Of a stretch of DNA of 64,000 nucleotides, positions 39,066-50,335 are shown piece by piece. Both the position numbers and the translations under genes were made by a program. This DNA comes from Dysidea avara (Eukaryota > Porifera > Demospongiae > Dictyoceratida > Dysideidae). The DNA lies in contig NC_089279.1 in assembly GCF_963678975.1 (NCBI RefSeq), forward strand, positions 26,956,004 to 27,020,003, written 5' to 3'. Each line of letters opens with the position of its first letter. The stretch's first letter is position 1. The notes beneath the pieces were generated by a model. That model had not been told where the DNA came from, did not search any database, and worked only from the letters and a program-made list of their open reading frames with translations.

Positions 39066-41881
39066 CATACAAACGCATGTGCTTGAGCATGCACAGATTC
39101 TTTATTGAGACTTTAGCTTGGTTAGTTTTCCAATTCAATACCTATGCATGTAACACTGAGACTAGATCCACTGACATACAGACCACTCCACTATATGAGA
39201 CTCAATCAACAATTGTTGGATATTTACGTGTAGAATTCATACTGACAATAAGAAGATCCTCATTTGCATCCATGCATGAAACTATTCTTACAAAACATTC
39301 CACATATCAATAAAATATCAATTTCACTCCATAACATCTTACTGAAGCAGCACAAAAAAATAGGCAGCAAGATGATGCCTTCAGATCAACACAACTTTAG
39401 CTCTGTATAATTTGATAAATTAAGATCAGCAGCCCAACATATACGTAAATCATTTGCTCACAAATAACATAAACAATAAAACATCTAATAAATTTCCTTA
39501 ACTACAGTAATGCTCCTCTAATATGTATCTGGGTGCCATCATGCACATTCATACATTTATACAACACAACACATTTTCCTTTTCAAACACGTGTCCATAC
39601 AGTGAGTCAGTTTGAACATACTCTCAATAATTTTACAGACTCATGATCTCCAAACAACTCGTCTATTCTAGGAAAATAGTCATTCTAACACTCTGGATTG
39701 GGTACAAATCAGAAACTCTCCTATGCCCTTCTGCTATTGTGGAAAACAATAAGTGAGAATACACATCAAATAACACCCCTGTTCATTCTCCTGTGATAAC
39801 TACAGCATAAAAGTATGTATGAATAGAGTATATTGTACACAATTCTAGAGCTGATGATAACATTAGTAGTTGCAGCTACAACAGGACTTGACATATGCCA
39901 ATCCACCTTGTTTCCAAACAAAGGATCATGGATATTCCAAAACAAACTACACTCTCTGACCTCCATTAGTGTAGATTAAGCATTTGTAACATTACAACAG
40001 CATAAAACAAGTTGCTCCTTCTACGCTGCCAAGTCAGAGCTATGTATGTACATTGAATACATACACACTACACAGACAGCCACACACGCACAAACGGTTA
40101 CACATAGGCACAGATAGACATGCATGCATGCACATACGCACACGCACAGTCACAGAGAGACATGGACATACACATGCACACACATTAATATACATGGCTG
40201 TATGATCACTTACGCACAAGTATGCACTTTGACAAGTTTCCTTGTGATCGGTTCAACTATTACATCAGATTACCAATGATATTATTATATTTTAAATAGT
40301 GAGAGCATCTGCAACAAAAGAGTAATCTACAAACTGTAGTTATAGGGGGGCCTGCTACAACTACTATTACACTATATAGCATAGAGAGAAGTGTTATTGC
40401 CTGCTTGATGTGTGCATCCTACTACAGTCATTCAATCCAGCTGATTTTAAACATAATTTGTTTACTTCACAGCAATCAATAAACTATGTCAGAAATGATT
40501 TACAAGGCACCATCTGTTGCAGTGATAAACTACAACCTTGTACCAAGATAGTATCTGTTGTTGTAATTATAGTATGGGGGCTACATGTAAATAATATACA
40601 ATTTGTAGAGAGTTCAACTTGAGAGACATGACACAGTCAGTCAATTAACAATGATCATATGTGCTGTACATTTTGTGAGGGGGCATAATAAGTACATCAC
40701 AGGATTGTGTCAAGGTGCATATAAGGAGAAATATCCATAGAATTTCTGTTATAAAGAATGTGATAAAAGTAATGCCAAGCAACTATTCATATAAAATGCA
40801 ATTTATCAAGTTACAGTGTGGATTGAGGGATGTGCTTCACTTGACTACTAGTGTTACATTACAAGGTCAAGGGTAATACAAGTACCATAGCCTACACAAT
40901 GAGACTTTCGCATAAACAAATTCTATGGTTACTATAAGATTTCTAATTGCCCATGTCTATGACAATTACAGATGAGACACAGATCTTGACAGCGTAGACC
41001 ATAAACACATTTCTGTACCAGTCTCAGTCTTTAAGTTTGTCTATTACAAATAAAACTCTTAACAAAACTATGAATTAAGAGATCAATAGAGAAAACCTTC
41101 TAGTTGGGACCGATATCATCGTCATTTACCAGCAGAGTTTTTGGTCCCAACTAGGTCTAGCTGGCTTGATTCATCCATATTTTGTCAACTTTTTTATTCA
41201 TTGCAATAAAAAAACTTGGTTTGACAATTAGTTCAATAGAGTTGGTTTGACTGTAGATTAAAATAATAAAAACTAAACCATAACGCTGAAGTACAAAATG
41301 TACATGATAAATAATACCCACATAAAAGAAAACCACACAGTTTTGATAATGGCAGGGTTGAAGTACAAGTATGTAAAGTGTTATAAAAATACCACATAAA
41401 GGTGTAACCATACAAGTAGTTAAGTAGTTTATATAACCTTAGAACAGTTTCAGAAGTGTACGTGACCAAACCAAATGTCAAAATGTACGGTGTGTGCCTG
41501 ACCTCATACTCTGTATTATGTACTTTGTCCTAGTCAGCTGACTTACATCCTTTACCCTCAAAGACACATGTGAGTCACTATTGTGGTAATGTAAAAATGC
41601 ACACAGATAATGCATAGTGGATTTGCGTTTACCTGAGCTCTTGTTTCCGTTAATAACACTTGTTACATGGGTCAGCTGCAACATTTAGTAGTGCTGTGAA
41701 GCCCTTTAAATGCCAGAACTGTTTACCAAAAGCTCAGGAGGCAAGAACAAGTGAGTTATGAGGCTTTAAAAATATCACATACATTTAGAACAGACAATTC
41801 AGGCATGCAAAACATGTAAACATGCCTGTTCCAGTACAAAACCATTGGGAGTGAATACATGTTCACCTTTTTGATATCACT

Positions 41882-42781
41882 CAGGGGCGGATCAAGGATT
41901 TTTCAAGAGGGGGGTCTCCGAGCTGGGTGGAGGGTAAATCCCCCACCCACAATTATTTAACTCAGTACACCCGACCTACAGCTGTACGTAGCATTCATAC
42001 ATAAAATGTGTCCTTAGGCAAACTTTAACAAGCACGATGTGTGTATCTAGCTATAACTAGCTGGAAACCTATACTGCTGTTTGTGCAGCTTATTGCTATA
42101 CTACAGTATGCTATTGTAGACTTATAGCTTACTACATACACAACTTCCTGCCATACAGTATAGTCATGATGAATGATGGATCACTTGTTCATCGCACCAG
42201 ATTTTCGATCACACTTCTTGCTTTCTGTCCGCACCCTCGAAGTGGCACCAAAAGTGAAAGTTGGTCTTCCTGAACAAGTTGAAGAACTACTGAAGTAGCT
42301 AGCTCCTGTGTCACTTTGTAATTCATACTGTCAAGTGCGGGGACCGGAATTCTGTGTCTTCTGGGTGAGGTCTCAAGAACAGCCGAGTGATATCATGTGC
42401 CCATATTGACCAAAGGTGGAGTCAGGTGTATTACCAAAAAAGAAAAGTACTGGCAGTAAAATACTCTCTATGCACAAATCAGATGTACCTTTACAACAAT
42501 ATCAGTGAATACAAATGCCATTGCTCCCTTGCAGCCGCCAGCTCTTCTACGCACAGTAAGTATGTGTCTTCCGCCATTTGCTGAACTTTAAACAATCCAT
42601 ATCACGTGAGCTATCATCACGTGATGCTATATCAAACAGTTAGGGACTGCTCTATTAGGGTATATCGATCTTTTGCGATCTGTTGCTTTCCTCCGTGCAC
42701 TTTCTGTCTTAGATTTCCTGTTCGAGGTTCAACCTGAAGGGGGGTCTCGAGACCCCAAAGACCCCCCTGGATCCGCCCCTG
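41882..42781. mobile_element. 900-bp inverted-repeat element with 5-bp target duplication TCACT
   Basis: The ends are CAGGGGCGGATC and GATCCGCCCCTG. TCACT lies on both sides (41877-41881 and 42782-42786). Duplication copy 1 holds the intact empty site with one TCACT at 29546-29550. The element carries a 40-codon frame (42176-42298), a nested TCTATTAGGGTA motif near 42650, and no transposase. Confidence 0.9.
42176..42298 (+). CDS. 40-residue open reading frame inside the 900-bp element
   Basis: From ATG at 42176 to TAG at 42298 the frame reads MDHLFIAPDFRSHFLLSVR and then a Lys/Val/Glu-rich tail ending QVEELLK. It is more GC-rich and more protein-like than its surroundings, and could be a gene fragment captured by the element or a chance frame. 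No splice partner is certain, although an acceptor and donor pair bounds a 21-base segment near 42535-42555. Confidence 0.3.
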   Translation: MDHLFIAPDFRSHFLLSVRTLEVAPKVKVGLPEQVEELLK

Positions 42782-42950
42782 TCACTGTATTTGGTGGGGG
42801 CTCAGGTGAAGGTGAACTGACTGTATAGTGTTTAATAAGAACTGCTTGGGAACTAGTATAGCGGCACAATGCAAAAATCATGCACTTTTTCATAAACCAT
42901 CACATAAGTGGTACTCCTCATGACATATATTTTTTGATATAGTGCCATCA

Positions 42951-44033
42951 CATTTGACCTTTGGTGGCTTTTACCCATTTTTGCACAGAAATTTTAACAT
43001 CTGTGTCTTTATCTGCCTGAGGCATTGATTAACTTGTTAAAATATGGTACCAAAGCAAAGATCTTGTTGAACGAAACAACTTGGTGTTTATTTGAAGTTG
43101 ATATGTGATTTCATTCCAAAGTTATGATCATTTATATTACCCATAAATTTTGAGACAATTTACCTCCCCACAGGTAATTTACACCCCAAGGGTAGGTAAG
43201 CTCAAATAATTTTGCAGCTAATAAAAGTATATAATCATAACTTCAAAATGGAATCACATACCTATTAACTAATAAAAACTAAGCTGTTTCATTCAACAAG
43301 ACCTTTACTTTGGTATTTGTAATTCCTAAGGAAGATGGAGACAGAAATGGTCACACATTTCTGTGCAAAAAATGGTCATAAATGTCACAATAGGTACTAT
43401 TTCCCTATTTGCTTCATTATCTTCTTTGCCCAAATGCAGTTGAGATCTGTTCTTGATCACAGGCATAGCAACCAAAGGGGGCAGAGCCCCCGAGTTGTTA
43501 CGCCTATGATCAAGGACAGATTTCAACCAAAGAAAACAATCTAGCCCCCCCCCCTGCGATTTCTGATTGTAAATTGCTATTATTTCTTGAAGATGATTAC
43601 GCACCAGTTATTAGAGTCAAATAGTATTCTCAGGCAATGAAAAAGTTTCAGATAAGTAAATGTATTCACATTCTTTTACATACATAACTGTTAACTACTC
43701 TAATAGAATATAATTATACCAACTAAATCAAGTGTAGTAGGAAGGACAAACTATAGAAAACAAAACACCAAAATGTTGTTTTTATAGTATAATTATTTAC
43801 ATGAATGTCAACCATGAATGTTCAATTAAGAGTATTTTGCCAATGAGTTGCACTCTACTAGTGTAATTGAACGCAATTTTCATATTTACAACATGAACAG
43901 GTTCTATTTCTCTAATTACTTCTCTAACTATCTTGAAAACGTTAAACTAACACCCAGGGGGATCTTTAGAGGTTCGAATTCCATTGTAGCATGAGAAATT
44001 CATATACATTTGAACATACTTATACTTGTACAC
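42951..44033. other. Intergenic, no gene recognised
   Basis: AT-rich DNA with a short hairpin at about 43449-43521 (gatcacaggcatagcaac versus its near-complement) containing a gggggc/gccccc core, and a TCTAATAGAAT motif near 43695. The open frames at 43326-43604 derive from this hairpin repeat. Confidence 0.5.
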
Positions 44034-44965
44034 ACACACAAAAAAGGAATTTTCAACTAGAGTAGGGATCATAACAATCAGTAAAAAGTACTGGAGTAGT
44101 GCACGATATTAAATCACAGTAAAACAATATATAAGAAGTACTATATTCCTACTGTGCATTTCCATTATGGTATCTTGAGCACAGTAGGGATATAATACTT
44201 CTTATTGTTTTACTGTGATTTAATATCATGCACTACTCCAGCTTCAGTGCTTTTTATTGATGTGTTATGGTCCCAACTCTATTTGAAAATTCTGTACTTG
44301 TTTGTTAACTTGTTTTGTAAAATGAAATTATTATGACTGGTGAACCCACGCAAACAAACAAATGGCACAGTGTGCCCCAGCTATCAATTATTGTTTGAAA
44401 GTGAAGTATCTATTACACTCTGTTGTCAGCAGTGAGAATTGTTCAAAAAGCACCTCTGCAACCAAAGTAGCCACTATGAAAAATACGAAAGAATTCTGTT
44501 ACGAAGGGAAGTCATCACATGCTAGTGCCAAATCGACACTTTTCACTGTCAGCAAAGATGAATGGGACACAAAGGAGGACACTGGTAAGTCCATAAAGAA
44601 CACATTGTACATATTGCAGTATGCCAAAAAGCACCTTTCAAACCAAAGCAATGTTGAACAATGAAAAATTTAAGCTCGTAACCTTAGTCATTATCAAGCT
44701 ATGTTTGTCTATGTTTGTCTGAAGGAATCAGTCAGTCAGTCAGTCATTTACTCAGTCAGTAGAAAATTCTGTTAAATATATATTTTCTTAAATTCCGTAG
44801 CAACTTGTGCAAAGCATTTTGGGTCAATCTGAAGGCTTGCTTGGACTTAGTTTTACTTAACCAATATTGCTTCATTGTCCTCAGCAAAAAGTGAGGCTGG
44901 TTTTTGGGTGATGCTTTTTTGTGGGCCACACCCACACCTTTGTGGTCCCTACTATACAAAACTAT
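44034..44965 (+). mobile_element. Foldback plus small-ORF unit, first of two direct copies
   Basis: A foldback (arms about 44034-44158 and 44181-44300) is followed by a coding-like frame, 44362-44664, then a cagtcagtcagt run and a segment ending near the words ccacacccacac. The second copy lies at 45176-46270 and an inverted copy at 33890-34790. Confidence 0.65.
44362..44664 (+). CDS. Element-borne 100-residue open reading frame
   Basis: The frame starts MAQCAPAINYC and includes CSKSTSATKVATMKN, KSTLFTVSKDEWDTKEDTG and ILQYAKKHLS before its stop. The same peptide blocks recur in the minus-strand copy near 34110-34330 (open, with a shorter linker) and in a third copy at 45790-45960, which is frameshifted around QRRTLV. 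It is Lys/Ser-rich with no recognised domain. A gtaagt donor-like word follows the GACACTG codons in two copies, so the frame may once have been spliced. Confidence 0.4.
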   Translation: MAQCAPAINYCLKVKYLLHSVVSSENCSKSTSATKVATMKNTKEFCYEGKSSHASAKSTLFTVSKDEWDTKEDTGKSIKNTLYILQYAKKHLSNQSNVEQ

Positions 44966-45028
44966 CATACTGTATGACTAGATATTGAGATTCTACAAAA
45001 TTAAGTATGATTGGGTAATGTTAATATT

Positions 45029-46387
45029 AATCCACTCAAAAACAGCCAAGCTGTAGTGGTCTTCAAAAGCCTGGGTGAAAAAAAGTTGTGAATCAAAGGT
45101 GGCAGCCATTTTTATGATGTTAATGTTAGCAAACTTTAATAATGACTCTATGCATTAATAAAATTTATTATCACAAGTACACAAAAAAATTGGAATTTCA
45201 AACTAGAGTAGGGACCATAGCACATTGATAAAAAGTGCTGAAGCTGGAGTAGTGCACGATATTAAATCACAGTAAAACAATAAGAAGTGTTATATCCCTA
45301 CTGTGCTCCAAAATACCATAAGGAAATGCACAGTAGGGATATAACACTTCTTATTGTTTTACTGTCCAGCTTGTTTCAGTACTTTTTATCGATGTGTATG
45401 GTCCCTAATCTAGTTTGAAATTCCAAAAATTTTGGTGTACTTGTTTGTTAACTTTTTTTGTAAATAATTATGACTGGCAAGGGGTCGCCAGCCGCCCACG
45501 CAAACTTCTAAATTGTGTACGAGAGTTCCAATATTTAAGTATTTCAAAACGTATTTCTGTACTACTTCAATAAATATTTCATGGATTTCAATTGATTTAT
45601 AATTGGATTTCTCAGATAGTGTACAAGAGTCCCAAGACGTTGGCTACCCCTTGATGACTGGTGAACCCATGCATACTGCATCTGAAATGGCGCCGTGTGC
45701 CCCGTCTATATCAATTATCATCTGAAAAGTGAAGTATCTATCACACTTCGTTGTCAGCTATGTTCAACTTGTTACACAGCATTTCGAATCAAGAACTGTT
45801 CGAAAAGCACATCTGCAATCAAAATAGCCACTATGAAAAATATGGACGATTTCCATTACAAAGGGAAGCCTTCACGTGCTACTGCCAAATCAATACTCTT
45901 TGCTGTGACACAAAGGAGGACACTGGTAAGTCCATGAAGAATGCATTGTATGTACTGTAGTATGTCAAAAGGCACCTCTCGGGTCGAAGCGATGTCAAAC
46001 AGTGAAAAAATCAAGCCCGTAGCCCTAGCCATTATCAAATTACGCTTGTCTGAAGGCATCAGTCAGGCAGTCAGTCAGTCAGTCAGTCTGTAGAAAATTC
46101 CGTTAAATAAATATTAAAAAAAAAAAATTCCATAGCAACTTGTTGAAAGCATTTCGAGTCGATTGTTTGGGCTTAGTTTTACCTAACCAATACTGCCTCA
46201 TCATCATGAGGGGAAATTGAGGATGGTTTTTGGGTGATGTTATTTCATGGGCCACACCTACTCCTTTGTGGTCCCAACATCATTGCAGCCATTTCATGGC
46301 ACCACCTTTGATTTCACAACTTTTTTTCACCCAGGCTTTTGAAGGCCGCACTATTTTTTTTACAGTTTGGCTGTTTTTGAGTGGATT
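45029..46387. mobile_element. Nested foldback: arms of the aaaacagccaag family enclosing a second foldback plus ORF unit
   Basis: About 45029-45121 (cactcaaaaacagccaagct ..) and 46277-46387 are inverted copies and relate to the foldback at 19982-20303. Between them lies a complete unit like 44034-44965: foldback arms at about 45176-45305 and 45328-45448 (the right arm lacks about 24 bases), a frameshifted ORF copy near 45790-45960 and a cagtcagt run near 46070. Confidence 0.65.
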
Positions 46388-46390
46388 TCA

Positions 46391-47281
46391 CCTTTTTTTG
46401 TATTGAGGCTTACTATTTCTTCTTATCTACAGATCATAATTGCTACAGGAACAACGATGATCATACAAGTGATACAGAAAATTACCTACTCATCCCAGAC
46501 AGCTACCAACAAAGAGAGGGAACCATCAGTATTATTGATGAAAAAAAAAAACAATTTAGATAAGGGTGTCCACGGACACATGCTACCACAAACATTATTT
46601 GCTTGTTCATACATACATGATGGCCATAGCATAAAGTTGTATTATATGTATTTATTTCCACTATAGTGATTTATATGAAAGTGAAATCCTTCCAAGTTAG
46701 GTATGCATGATTGTAGGATATTAAATATTTTTTATTTTGCAGTGACTGTTCTACTAGAGTATCTTGACTTTTCAAAAGATGCAGTTGCTCAACTTTAAAC
46801 AAATCCTTACTGGGATATGATTTCCAGCCTGTTGTATCACAAGTTTTGCTAGCATAGCACTTATTATGATGATTATGATAATGATGATTGGCACGAGTCG
46901 GTAATACTATAGTCTGCTCGCAGACCACCTTGGGGGCGAGACTAAGTTAATACTACCAGTGTACCACTGATCGATATGAAAATGGCTCCGATATGATGAA
47001 ATAGCTACTAGACTGAGCCTCAAAGTGTTACAACAGTAGTATGGTATTAATGCTCTAGTAGAGAGCACATGTTTGCTTTCGTTGAAATCATCTAATAGAA
47101 CACACATAGAATGTTCTAAATTCTCTTTTGAGCTAGAATTTTCATTTATAAGGTAGAAATTAAGTGAAGTGATCAGCCAAGATAGCAGCGGTTCAGTGAT
47201 TGACATTCGGTATGAAGGTCCTTGGTCCGAACTCTGGTAAGTTTTTTTTGACAATTTTTATGCACCCTTTTTTACCCCGCT
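46391..47281. other. Repeat-rich stretch with SINE-like segment
   Basis: A possible orphan terminal exon (about 46434-46562, acceptor ctacag, reading HNCYRNNDDHTSDTENYL to a stop) is the only coding-like signal. A TCTACTAGAGTA motif lies near 46745. A tRNA-like segment sits at 47180-47240, with ggttcagtgattgac and B-box-like ggtccgaactc (47225-47235), followed by a T-run. Confidence 0.35.
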
Positions 47282-47912
47282 GTAACTGCTTTATTAGAGT
47301 ATCTCAATCCCTCGATTTCACACTTGTTTGGTTTTTGCTTTATAACTTTGTAGCTGTAAGTCTGTTGCTGTTCTAACCACCAAAAGGTACTGCTACGATG
47401 ATCAGCCTATGTACACATGAATTTTCAAGTTATTCCCCTACTTGGTTTACCCTGTAGCCGTGACAAAAGTTCCATCTTTTTATGTGAATAAATGCTCACA
47501 ACTCCTTGGATATTTATCAGATTCATAGCATACTTGGTACATGATTCACCTTTATACGCTCTTCATTTGTGCCAAACATTGATGCAATCAAGTTACACAT
47601 TAATTTTGTGCTTTATAGCAATTTTTGCAAAGTGTGCAAAAATAAATTGAAGCTCCTGTAGCCCCCCTATGGGTTAAGAAGAAAAAAACGAAGAAATTAA
47701 AATGAAACTTTGAATGCTCGTATCTTGCAAATGGCTCTTGCAAATTTGCTGTGTGGCCTACCTTACAGCTATAATGCAAAAATAGTGTGCTTTAGAGAAA
47801 GGGCCATGGAGCTATGCATGCATGAGAAAGCTGTTTTCTTTCTTCCTGTCAATATACTCACAGTGTGGCGTGTTGGCATACTTGGCCGCACGACACACTA
47901 CCGTGTGTCTTG
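47282..47912 (+). mobile_element. Non-autonomous repeat with TTATTAGAGTA start and terminal hairpin
   Basis: It begins gtaactgctttattagagta and ends with the hairpin GACACAC-TACC-GTGTGTC (47892-47909) followed by TTG. These ends match those of 17107-17930 in inverse orientation. Internal similarity between the two copies is weak. The 67-codon frame at 47710-47913 is not supported as a gene. Confidence 0.5.
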
Positions 47913-48427
47913 ATATGCAATAAATAAAGCTAAGTGCTATCTTTTATTCTTGCCACAAGTGTATAAATGAGTAAATGGTGCTTTTATCTGCCAAAATTAG
48001 CTAGTACTTTTCTCAGAAGTGTCCATCTTATTAATACTTAAATAAACAGTCATAAACAAGTAAATAAACAGTCAGAATTTCGCAGGATAAAGTTTTAATC
48101 AATGTAGACAGTCATGTTATATTACTGACACAGCACCCTTGCTACTTGTGGAAAATAAAGATAATCTTTTACCTCATAATCTTTTTCTTTAGCTATTCAA
48201 CATATAGGAATCCAACAAAATTAACGTGCTTCATACACAGACTGGAAGTGTGAGGCTAAATTAAACATAGAGATCTTGTCAAGTGATTCAAAATGTCTTT
48301 ACAGAATTAAACACTGAAGTCATATATACACTGAGTATCGCTGACAAAAAAATACACCTGAACTTACTATGTATACTGCCCAGTAGTGTTGAGTGAAGCT
48401 CTCCCTCCCAAACTATTCTGCTTATTT

Positions 48428-48762
48428 ATAGTATGTACAAGTTGAGCTGGATCCTGAAAACAGTTAATAATGAAAAGTGGATTTTTCAGCCAACCAGATA
48501 ATTAGTGGCGATAGTAAAAGTGTCAACAAGACATGTGTGGTTTGACTCCATTACAAAATCGGGTTCTCCCATAGGAAATGTACGGTGGAAATTTTGATTC
48601 ACTGTAAATATTGCGTCAGGCATTTGAATGAAAAGATTTTGAAATATTTTTAGTGAGTCAAGCAGTTCTACATAAGAGCCAAATTTCAAGATTGTATGTG
48701 ACTGCATGTATGTGACTGCATCCACGAGTTGTTGAGGATCCAGCTCAACACGTACATACTAT
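48428..48762. mobile_element. MITE, 335 bp, with 27-bp terminal inverted repeats
   Basis: The left end atagtatgtacaagttgagc and the right end match as inverted repeats with two differences. The minus-strand frame at 48486-48725 fills the interior (EPDFVMESNHTCLVDTF) and may be a fragment of an element protein; no domain is recognised. Confidence 0.65.
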
Positions 48763-50335
48763 GATGGGTTGCAATTTAGCTAGTAGTGGAGTCTCAAATA
48801 GGCCATTACACAACTTTTTGCACAATTGGCATAGTGTTTTAAAAAGGCAAAACAGAGTGTTAGCAAAATGTTCTAATAGAACAGTCACCAAATGATGAGG
48901 CCATAATTATTGCAGATGGCTTTTTATGCATTAAAATGTAATTTACCTTATAGCAAGATGAAAGCCTCCAGATACTTGCTCAAGTTTCACAAAATGGTCA
49001 AACTATTTGCTTATCCAAACCTCAGCTATCCTTTTCCGAATGCCAAATATGATTGTTCTATTAGAGTGTTTTGTTATAGTGCATTAAATGACTGTTCTAT
49101 TAGAGTAATTGAATGAAGCTCAGAATGGGCTTCAGTATTTCACTTATATGAACACTTTTGGCTAACTATAGGAACAAAGGTGTTCAGATAACTGAGGATC
49201 CACTGTATTGTTGCTTTCTGAAAACAGTCAGGTCTTCTATAACATGTCTATAATATTATAGTCCTCAGTTTTTCCTGTATAAGTCAGAGATTTCACAACA
49301 GAAAAATAGTCTGTACTTTGTGTTTAAGAAAAGGATAAATTGAAATACATTCACCTCCATAATTGTGTACATTAAACTACTGAGCTGGAAAGTTTAAGAT
49401 TAGGTCTCAAGTTCTGGAATGAGAAATGAAAGCCCTAGTTGCTCACAAAACAACTGGCTATATTATTCACCATTTGAATGCCTCTCTTTACATAAAATCT
49501 AAACACAACACAGTCTCTCAGAAATGCTGAGCATGAATCATCAGTGGTTGACTGCAGCCATAAACAAAAGGAAACAAGCCACACAATATGAACCCTGAAC
49601 TTTCCACTGTGTAGTACTGCAGTTCATTATGGATGCATAGCAGTACTGCCATTCTATCGACAATCCAGTTCAGTTCCACACTAGTGCATGGATGCTTACA
49701 AGAAGCTTAGACTAGCAGCTAAGCAAAATTTGAGAAAGTGATAAGGTCATGGAGACTAGGTTTGAAAGTTATAAGTAAAAGTGAGTTGGTCAAGACAAGC
49801 CCTGGCCCTTGTGCTATTTCTGAAGGTACATGCAAGAAAGTACATAAAAATTACAAACTAAATTGAGTAACAAACAAAAAGTGATATAAAGACAGAACAC
49901 TGGTCTATGAAAACTGAGAGGTTAAGTTTTATGGCTTTGTGACTGTCCATAAGGTAAATGGTCAATTATACTACATCCCTTTAAGTGGCGACTAACTAGC
50001 TTTAACATGCAAAGTGAACGACTCCCGTTTGCTACAGAATGAGTGTTTTGTTCACTCTCCACATGTACATAGTTGAAGTGAGGAACACAAGTTACAAGAA
50101 GGCGCAATGATAATAATGGTGTAATTTTACAGTATGCTATAGAGGTAATTCTGTCACTCAAGTATAGTAACAATAAGTGCATTTCTATAGCGGGGTGGCT
50201 GTGGATGCATGACCAGTGAACTTGTTTTGGCCACAACCATTAATAGACTACAGAGTATGCAAACAAAAGTTCACAAAGTTCACACAATGAGTGTACAGAC
50301 AACTACCACATGCCTTCAGACCCTAGCACAAATGC
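48763..50335. other. Sparse stretch 3' of the five-exon minus-strand gene
   Basis: Contains paired TCTATTAGAGTR motifs at about 49052 and 49090 and, further right, the presumed 3' untranslated region of the gene at 50336-52564. A 30-base exon-like segment on the minus strand (about 49360-49389, cag acceptor, gtgaat donor) and the 104-codon minus-strand frame at 49922-50236 have no other support. Confidence 0.4.

Larger units (their letters stand above)
30085..42950 (+). repeat. Segmental duplication, copy 2
   Basis: This collinear partner of 13905-29690 starts about 400 bases after copy 1 ends. It lacks the four large copy 1 insertions. Its own additional blocks include 31755-31958, 32966-33515, about 33890-34790, about 35715-36635, about 37000-37900, about 38765-39695 and 41882-42781. 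Sequence divergence is substantial, with many substitutions and small gaps, which points to an old duplication. Confidence 0.8.

Noticed and set aside
46434-46562. Terminal exon reading DHTSDTENYLLIPDSYQQRE to a stop
   Set aside because: A good acceptor is present but no upstream exon was found and it abuts the nested foldback; kept only as a note.
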